From Cedecea neteri (GTDB lineage: Bacteria > Pseudomonadota > Gammaproteobacteria > Enterobacterales > Enterobacteriaceae): DNA of 64,000 nucleotides. Below are positions 58,370 through 64,000 of this stretch, in pieces; the first letter of the stretch is position 1, and each line of letters starts with the position of its first letter. The notes under the pieces were generated by a model. That model worked only from the letters and a program-made list of their open reading frames with translations, was not told where the DNA came from and ran no database searches. The translations under genes were made by a program, and so were the position numbers. The stretch covers positions 1,364,001 to 1,428,000 of the forward strand of contig NZ_CP009458.1 in NCBI RefSeq assembly GCF_000758305.1, written 5' to 3'.

Positions 58370-59353
58370 TTATGGAATCAACAGGCTTGACCCCTGCGTG
58401 GCACGGCTTTCCAGCGTCTGGTGTGCAAGCACCGCATCCTTCAGCGCAAACTTCTGGTTTTCCGCGACATCCACCTTAATCGCGCCGCTGGCGATCAGCG
58501 AAAACAGCTCGTGGCAGGCTTCATCGAACTCTGCGCGGGTGGTGAGATAGCCGTTCAGAGAAGGGCGGGTCACGTACAGCGATCCCTTCTGGTTCAGAAT
58601 GCCCAGGTTCACGCCGGTCACCGGCCCGGAAGAGTTACCAAAGCTCACCAGCAGCCCACGGCGCTGCAGACAATCCAGCGACGCTTCCCAGGTCTCTTTC
58701 CCGACGGAATCATAAACCACCGCCACTTTCTTGCCGCCGGTCAGCTCTTTGACGCGCTCGGAGATATTTTCGTGCTGATAGTTGATGGTTTGCCACGCCC
58801 CGGCCTGCAAAGCACGATCGGCCTTTTGTGCCGAACCGACAGTACCAATCAATTTTGCGCCCAGCGCCTTTGCCCACTGGCAGGCGATCAGGCCCACGCC
58901 ACCTGCCGCCGCGTGGAACAGAAAGGTTTCATTGGCTTTAATTTCGTAGGTTTTCCGCAGGAGATAAAACACGGTCAGGCCTTTCAGGAAAGACGCTGCA
59001 GCCTGTTCGAAAGAGATAACATCCGGGATTTTAGCGACCTTGTCGGCTGGCGCATTATGGACGCTGCTGTAGGCCCCCAGGCCAGACTGCGCGTAAACCA
59101 CTCGATCGCCAACCTTCAGATGAGTGACTTTGCTGCCGACCTTGCTGACAACGCCCGCGGCTTCGGTCCCCAGCCCGCTCGGGAGCGCCGGAGGCGGATA
59201 AAGCCCGCTGCGGATATAGGTATCAATGTAATTAATACCTATCGCTTTATTCTCAACCTGAACTTCGTTCTCCGCCGGATCTTTCGGCGTAAACTCAACG
59301 GCTTTCAGTACTTCTGGCCCGCCGTGTTGGCTAAATTCGATGCGCGTTGCCAT
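58370..59353 (-). CDS. qor: Quinone oxidoreductase (NADPH), zeta-crystallin type
   Basis: The 327-residue product has the E. coli Qor length. The N-terminal part is NEVQVENKAIGINYIDTYIRSGLYPPPALPS, the signature of the zeta-crystallin branch of the medium-chain dehydrogenases. The Rossmann motif AAAGGVGLIACQWAKALGAK is near residues 148-167. It has no zinc-ligand cysteines, as expected. It reduces quinones with NADPH. It is divergent from dnaB, with 79 bp between starts. Confidence 0.96.
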   Translation of the reverse strand: MATRIEFSQHGGPEVLKAVEFTPKDPAENEVQVENKAIGINYIDTYIRSGLYPPPALPSGLGTEAAGVVSKVGSKVTHLKVGDRVVYAQSGLGAYSSVHNAPADKVAKIPDVISFEQAAASFLKGLTVFYLLRKTYEIKANETFLFHAAAGGVGLIACQWAKALGAKLIGTVGSAQKADRALQAGAWQTINYQHENISERVKELTGGKKVAVVYDSVGKETWEASLDCLQRRGLLVSFGNSSGPVTGVNLGILNQKGSLYVTRPSLNGYLTTRAEFDEACHELFSLIASGAIKVDVAENQKFALKDAVLAHQTLESRATQGSSLLIP

Positions 59354-59432
59354 GGAAACTCCTTGTGTCGAAGAGTGACAAGAATGGTTATACTTCCCGG
59401 TCTCTCACTATGAATTTGGTAGCTCCCTCACT

Positions 59433-60839
59433 ATGGCAGGAAATAAACCCTTCAACAAACCGAACGAACCCCGCGACCGTCAGGTAGAAGGGCTGAAAAT
59501 GCCGCCGCACTCGCTTGAGGCGGAGCAGTCGGTGTTGGGCGGTTTAATGCTGGATAACGAACGCTGGGACAACGTCGCCGAGCGCGTGGTCGCCAACGAC
59601 TTCTTCAGCCGTCCGCACCGCATGATCTTCACCGAAATGCAGCGCCTGCTCGAAATGAGCAAACCCATCGACCTGATTACGCTTTCCGAATCCCTGGAGC
59701 TCCAGGGCCAGCTCGAGAGCGTCGGCGGTTTTGCTTATCTCGCTGAACTTTCTAAAAACACGCCAAGTGCGGCAAACATCAGCGCCTATGCCGATATCGT
59801 GCGCGAACGTGCTGTTGTGCGCGAAATGATTGCGGTCGCCAATGAAATTGCCGATGCCGGCTATGATCCGCAGGGGCGTACCAGTGAAGACCTGCTGGAT
59901 CTGGCAGAATCACGCGTTTTCCAGATTGCCGAAAACCGCGCCAATAAAGACGAAGGCCCGAAAAGCATCGACCAGATTCTGGAAGCCACCGTGTCGCGTA
60001 TCGAGTCCTTGTATCAGACGCCGCACGACGGCGTCACGGGTGTGGATACCGGCTACCAGGATCTGAACAAGAAAACCGCGGGTCTCCAGCGCTCTGACCT
60101 GATTATCGTGGCAGCCCGTCCGTCGATGGGGAAAACCACCTTTGCGATGAACCTCTGCGAAAACGCCGCCATGCTGCAGGACAAACCGGTGCTGATCTTC
60201 AGCCTCGAGATGCCCGGCGAGCAGATCATGATGCGTATGCTGGCGTCGCTGTCGCGCGTGGACCAGACCCGAATCCGTACCGGCCAGCTGGATGACGAGG
60301 ACTGGGCGCGAATCTCGAGCACCATGGGCATTCTGCTCGAGAAGCGCAACATGTACATCGATGACTCTTCCGGCCTGACGCCAACCGAAGTGCGCTCCCG
60401 TGCTCGCCGTATCTACCGTGAGCATGAAGGCCTGAGCATGATCATGATCGACTACCTGCAGCTGATGCGCGTGCCGTCGCTGTCCGACAACCGTACGCTG
60501 GAAATCGCCGAGATTTCCCGCTCGCTCAAGGCGCTGGCAAAAGAACTTCAGGTGCCGGTGGTGGCGCTGTCGCAGCTTAACCGCTCCCTGGAACAGCGTG
60601 CCGACAAGCGCCCGGTCAACTCCGACCTGCGTGAGTCCGGCTCCATCGAGCAGGATGCCGACTTGATCATGTTTATCTACCGCGACGAGGTTTACCACGA
60701 AAACAGCGACCTGAAAGGTATCGCGGAAATCATCATCGGTAAGCAGCGTAACGGCCCCATCGGTACTGTGCGCCTGACCTTTAACGGCCAGTGGTCGCGC
60801 TTCGATAACTACGCCGGGCCGCAGTACGACGAAGAATAA
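59433..60839 (+). CDS. dnaB: Replicative DNA helicase DnaB
   Basis: The 468-residue product (E. coli 471) has an N-terminal DnaG/DnaC interaction domain (PPHSLEAEQSVLGGLMLD) and a RecA-like motor. Walker A is ARPSMGKTT near residue 230, followed by Walker B MIMIDYLQLMR and SQLNRSLEQRADKRPVNSDLRESGSIEQDAD. There is no intein. As a hexamer it unwinds DNA at the replication fork. The ATG follows CTCCCTCACT, a weak Shine-Dalgarno. alr follows after 87 bp. Confidence 0.98.
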   Translation: MAGNKPFNKPNEPRDRQVEGLKMPPHSLEAEQSVLGGLMLDNERWDNVAERVVANDFFSRPHRMIFTEMQRLLEMSKPIDLITLSESLELQGQLESVGGFAYLAELSKNTPSAANISAYADIVRERAVVREMIAVANEIADAGYDPQGRTSEDLLDLAESRVFQIAENRANKDEGPKSIDQILEATVSRIESLYQTPHDGVTGVDTGYQDLNKKTAGLQRSDLIIVAARPSMGKTTFAMNLCENAAMLQDKPVLIFSLEMPGEQIMMRMLASLSRVDQTRIRTGQLDDEDWARISSTMGILLEKRNMYIDDSSGLTPTEVRSRARRIYREHEGLSMIMIDYLQLMRVPSLSDNRTLEIAEISRSLKALAKELQVPVVALSQLNRSLEQRADKRPVNSDLRESGSIEQDADLIMFIYRDEVYHENSDLKGIAEIIIGKQRNGPIGTVRLTFNGQWSRFDNYAGPQYDEE

Positions 60840-60926
60840 AAATCCTCGTCATCCTTCAAGCCACTTTGCCGGGGCTCGAAAGATTCAGGGGATAGGTTTT
60901 TATTACTTTTTAAGCAAGGAACGAAC

Positions 60927-62006
60927 ATGCAAGCGGCAACCGTCGTCATTAACCGCCGCGCTCTGCGACACAACCTGCAACGCCTGCGCGAACTGGCTCC
61001 GAACAGTCGTCTGGTGGCAGTCGTGAAAGCAAACGCCTATGGGCATGGTCTGCTGGAGACCGCCCGCACCTTAGAAAACGCCGATGCTTTCGGCGTGGCC
61101 CGGCTCGAAGAAGCCCTGCGCCTGCGAGAGGGCGGCATCACTAAACCCGTTCTGCTGCTGGAAGGGTTTTTCAATGCTGAAGACTTGCCGGTGATTGCCG
61201 CCCAGAACTTCCAGACGGCAATCCACAGCATTCAACAGCTGGAAGCGCTGGAGCAGGCCGATCTCAGCCAGCCCATTACCGTCTGGATGAAGCTCGACAC
61301 CGGGATGCATCGTCTCGGCGTACGCCCGGAAGAAGCAGAAGCCTTCTATCAGCGTCTGGCCGCCTGCAAAAACGTTAGCCAGCCGGTGAACGTGGTGAGC
61401 CACTTTGCCCGTGCTGATGAGCCGGAGTCCGATGCCACTCCGCGTCAGCTCGACATATTCAATTCTTTCACTGCAGGCAAGCCGGGGCAGCGTTCTATCG
61501 CTGCCTCGGGCGGCATTCTGTTGTGGCCCGACTCGCATATGGACTGGGTTCGCCCCGGTATTATCCTGTACGGCGTTTCGCCGCTGGAACAAAAGCCGTG
61601 GGGCGAAGACTTTGGCTTCCAGCCGGTGATGTCTTTAACCTCAAGCCTGATCGCGGTTCGTGACCATAAAGCCGGGGAACCGGTCGGCTACGGCGGAACC
61701 TGGACTGCCGAGCGTGACACCTGCCTTGGCGTGGTGGCCATGGGCTACGGCGATGGTTACCCGCGCAGCGCGCCGTCCGGCACGCCGGTATTGGTTAATG
61801 GCCGCGAAGTGCCTATCGTGGGACGCGTTGCCATGGACATGATCTGTGTCGATTTAGGGCCGAACGCCGCCGATAAACCGGGCGATGGCGCGGTGCTGTG
61901 GGGCGAAGGTTTGCCAGTCGAACGCATCGCCGAATATTCGAATGTAAGTGCTTACGAACTTATCACTCGCCTGACTTCAAGGGTCACAATGAAGTATCTG
62001 GACTGA
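60927..62006 (+). CDS. alr: Alanine racemase, biosynthetic
   Basis: The 359-residue product has the E. coli Alr length. The PLP lysine is Lys34 in [11 protein letters not shown], and the second catalytic region is the Tyr in [10 protein letters not shown]. It interconverts L- and D-alanine for peptidoglycan. The ATG has an AAGGAACG site. It is followed after 58 bp by tyrB, and the gap is largely one hairpin. Confidence 0.97.
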   Translation: MQAATVVINRRALRHNLQRLRELAPNSRLVAVVKANAYGHGLLETARTLENADAFGVARLEEALRLREGGITKPVLLLEGFFNAEDLPVIAAQNFQTAIHSIQQLEALEQADLSQPITVWMKLDTGMHRLGVRPEEAEAFYQRLAACKNVSQPVNVVSHFARADEPESDATPRQLDIFNSFTAGKPGQRSIAASGGILLWPDSHMDWVRPGIILYGVSPLEQKPWGEDFGFQPVMSLTSSLIAVRDHKAGEPVGYGGTWTAERDTCLGVVAMGYGDGYPRSAPSGTPVLVNGREVPIVGRVAMDMICVDLGPNAADKPGDGAVLWGEGLPVERIAEYSNVSAYELITRLTSRVTMKYLD

Positions 62007-62015
62007 GTGTCCTCG

Positions 62016-62053
62016 CCTGGTTTACAGTGGAAATCCGCGAACTGTAAACCAGG
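62016..62053 (+). promoter_or_regulatory. 13-bp hairpin overlapping the tyrB ribosome-binding site
   Basis: CCTGGTTTACAGT (62016-62028) pairs perfectly with ACTGTAAACCAGG (62041-62053) around a 12-nt loop. The tyrB Shine-Dalgarno AGGAG (62051-62055) is partly in the 3' arm. The TTTACA and TGTAAA halves also resemble TyrR half-boxes, but in outward orientation. Confidence 0.75.
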
Positions 62054-62064
62054 AGAACCTCACC

Positions 62065-63258
62065 GTGTTTCAAAAAGTTGACGCCTATGCTGGCGACCCG
62101 ATCCTTTCCCTCATGGAACGCTTTAAAGTCGATCCGCGCAGCGACAAGGTTAACCTCAGCATTGGCCTCTATTACAATGAAGACGGGGTGATCCCGCAGT
62201 TACAGGCCGTGGCAGAAGCAGAAGCTCGCCTGAACGCACAGCCTCACGGCGCCTCTCTCTACTTACCAATGGAAGGCCTGAACGGCTACCGCAGCGCTAT
62301 TGCGCCGCTGCTGTTTGGCGCCAATCATCCAGCGTTGCTGGAAGGCCGCATTGCTACCGTGCAAACGCTCGGGGGTTCCGGTGCCTTAAAAATCGGCGCT
62401 GATTTCCTGAAAACCTATTTCCCTGATTCACAGGTGTGGGTCAGCGATCCTACCTGGGAAAACCATGTCGCCATCTTTGAAGGCGCGGGTTTCACCGTGA
62501 ATACTTACCCGTGGTTCGACAGCGAAACCAACGGCGTGCGCTTTGAGGCGCTGCTGGAAAAACTGAATACGCTGCCTGAACTTAGCGTCGTGCTGCTGCA
62601 CCCTTGCTGTCACAACCCAACCGGCTCCGACCTCACTGACGGCCAGTGGGATGCCGTCACGGAAATTCTTAAAGCACGCAATCTGATCCCGTTCCTCGAC
62701 ATCGCCTATCAGGGCTTTGGTGCAGGGATGGAACAGGATGCCTATGCCATCCGCGCCATAGCCTCCTCCGGGCAGCCGATGCTGGTCAGCAACTCTTTCT
62801 CTAAAATCTTCTCCCTGTACGGTGAGCGCGTAGGTGGGCTTTCCGTGGTTTGCGAAGACAGCGATGCTGCAGGGCGCGTACTGGGCCAGCTCAAAGCTAC
62901 CGTGCGCCGCAACTACTCCAGCCCGCCGAACTTTGGGGCACAGGTTGTGGCGACCGTCCTGAATGACGAGAAGCTGAAAGCGAGCTGGATTGCCGAAGTG
63001 GAAACCATGCGCGTGCGTATTCTGGAAATGCGCCAGGTGTTGGTGGAAGTGCTGACCAAAGCCGTGTCGGGGCGTAACTTTGACTACCTGGTGAAGCAGC
63101 GCGGCATGTTTAGTTACACCGGGTTAAGTGCGGCTCAGGCCGACCGCCTGCGTGATGAGTTTGGTATTTACCTGCTTGCCAGCGGTCGTATCTGTGTTGC
63201 CGGGCTTAACCACAGCAACGTCCAGCGCGTGGCGCAGGCGTTCGCCGCAGTAATGTAA
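62065..63258 (+). CDS. tyrB: Aromatic-amino-acid aminotransferase
   Basis: The 397-residue product has the E. coli TyrB length and starts at GTG 62065 ([20 protein letters not shown]). Class I aminotransferase features are present: [26 protein letters not shown], and the PLP lysine in [19 protein letters not shown] near residue 247. The C-terminal [14 protein letters not shown] binds the substrate. It makes tyrosine and phenylalanine, with activity on other keto acids. Translation may be affected by the hairpin at its ribosome site. Confidence 0.97.
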   Translation: MFQKVDAYAGDPILSLMERFKVDPRSDKVNLSIGLYYNEDGVIPQLQAVAEAEARLNAQPHGASLYLPMEGLNGYRSAIAPLLFGANHPALLEGRIATVQTLGGSGALKIGADFLKTYFPDSQVWVSDPTWENHVAIFEGAGFTVNTYPWFDSETNGVRFEALLEKLNTLPELSVVLLHPCCHNPTGSDLTDGQWDAVTEILKARNLIPFLDIAYQGFGAGMEQDAYAIRAIASSGQPMLVSNSFSKIFSLYGERVGGLSVVCEDSDAAGRVLGQLKATVRRNYSSPPNFGAQVVATVLNDEKLKASWIAEVETMRVRILEMRQVLVEVLTKAVSGRNFDYLVKQRGMFSYTGLSAAQADRLRDEFGIYLLASGRICVAGLNHSNVQRVAQAFAAVM

Positions 63259-63296
63259 GTGCTTGCTAACTTAATTTAGTTGCCGCATGTTTCCTT

Positions 63297-63322
63297 TTTC
63301 CTCTCCCGTTTGGGAGAGGAAA
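63297..63322. other. Hairpin after tyrB
   Basis: TTTCCTCTCCC (63297-63307) pairs perfectly with GGGAGAGGAAA (63312-63322) around GTTT. The CTCTCCC/GGGAGAG core matches the core of the interspersed repeats at aceA-aceK and malE-malF. There is no T-run. Confidence 0.65.
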
Positions 63323-63475
63323 TTCCGCCTCTGTTCTGTGACCCTGCCTGTTTTCTCTGACATAAAACTGAAAAAAATCTTTGTCGATCGGTCCCCGGCA
63401 GGTATGGTCGGAAGGCTGTATGGCAAGGCTGCTCATTTTAACAACGATTAAAAACAGAAAATTAAAGGGAAAACA

Positions 63476-64000
63476 ATGCGTAAGATCGCTCTGGCACTCA
63501 GTGCCGTCTGCCTGCTGGCAGGCTTCAATCATGCCGCTTTGGCAACCGAATCCGCACCCGCTCCGCTGAATCCTGGCGTCACCGTGGCACAGCTGGCGCA
63601 GCAGGTGCCAATCCACTGGGTTTCCGTGGCACAAATTGAAAACAGTCTGCTTGGCCGGGCGCCTATCGCCGTTGGGTTTGATATCGACGATACCGTGCTG
63701 TTTTCCAGCCCGGGCTTTTATCGCGGGCAAAAAGAGTTTTCTCCAGGCAAGCAGGACTACCTGAAAAACCCGGCATTCTGGGAAAAGATGAACAACGGCT
63801 GGGATGACTTCAGCATGCCGAAAGAGGTGGCAAAAAGCCTGATCACCATGCACCTCAAGCGCGGCGACAGCGTGTACTTTGTCACCGGGCGCAGCCAGAC
63901 CAAAACTGAAACCGTCACCAAAACCCTGCAAAGTGATTTCCTGATCCCGGAGCCGAGCGTCAATCCGGTGATCTTTGCCGGCGATAAAGAAGGCCAGAAC
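63476..64000 (+). CDS. aphA: Class B acid phosphatase AphA (3' end outside window)
   Basis: The first 175 codons are present from ATG 63476. A signal peptide ([20 protein letters not shown]) is followed by the mature chain from about residue 23. The DDDD-type motif is [10 protein letters not shown] with Asp69 and Asp71, and the second motif region is [12 protein letters not shown]. It is a periplasmic non-specific phosphatase that hydrolyses organic phosphomonoesters. The gene runs off the window, so the C-terminal metal ligands are not seen. Confidence 0.93.
   Translation, partial: MRKIALALSAVCLLAGFNHAALATESAPAPLNPGVTVAQLAQQVPIHWVSVAQIENSLLGRAPIAVGFDIDDTVLFSSPGFYRGQKEFSPGKQDYLKNPAFWEKMNNGWDDFSMPKEVAKSLITMHLKRGDSVYFVTGRSQTKTETVTKTLQSDFLIPEPSVNPVIFAGDKEGQN

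Overview
The window is a contiguous chromosomal segment of an enteric gammaproteobacterium (family Enterobacteriaceae). Nearly every protein closely resembles its Escherichia coli K-12 counterpart, and gene order follows the E. coli nfi-to-aphA region. The genus is not resolved: it is not E. coli or Salmonella, because several genes of the K-12 order are missing (zraPSR between yjaH and purD, yjaA/yjaB before metA, arpA, pepE, xylE, pspG) and other genes appear (panS, an rtcR-slipin-rtcB-rlaP RNA-repair locus, a cupin gene and a TraF-like outer-membrane gene). I see no prophage, transposase, integron or CRISPR array.

Layout. 1-1955: end of nfi, then yjaG, hupA and yjaH. 2002-4902: purHD on the minus strand. 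5199-10771: a complete rRNA operon (P1, P2, boxA, 16S, tRNA-Glu(TTC), 23S, 5S, tandem terminators) divergent from purHD. 10927-17756: metA with MetJ boxes, the glyoxylate operon aceBAK, and its repressor iclR with two IclR-like operators. 17912-25669: metH, yjbB, rluF, yjbD and panS. 25839-31046: the RNA-repair locus. RtcR (CARF plus sigma-54 activator) faces a sigma-54 promoter, which is followed by a structured leader of about 280 nt and slipin, rtcB and rlaP. 31059-34670: lysC with promoter and lysine riboswitch, then pgi. 34989-39264: the exopolysaccharide operon yjbEFGH and psiE. 39262-47331: the maltose regulon (malEFG and malK-lamB-malM, divergent), with a tandem palindromic repeat array between malE and malF. 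47463-51834: ubiCA, plsB and dgkA. 51899-54993: lexA-dinF with two SOS boxes, yjbJ and zur. 55089-57071: cupin gene and TraF-like barrel. 57157-64000: dusA, qor, dnaB, alr, tyrB and the start of aphA.

How the genes fit together. Most of the window is housekeeping and central metabolism: purines, methionine, the glyoxylate shunt, lysine, glycolysis, maltose uptake, ubiquinone, phospholipid synthesis, SOS response, replication and alanine racemisation. The accessory interest lies in four places: the RNA-repair locus with its long structured leader; the repeat family shared by the malE-malF and aceA-aceK junctions; a hairpin at the tyrB ribosome-binding site; and the zur-dusA insertion. All functional assignments come from reading the sequence and recalling protein families; no database search was run.
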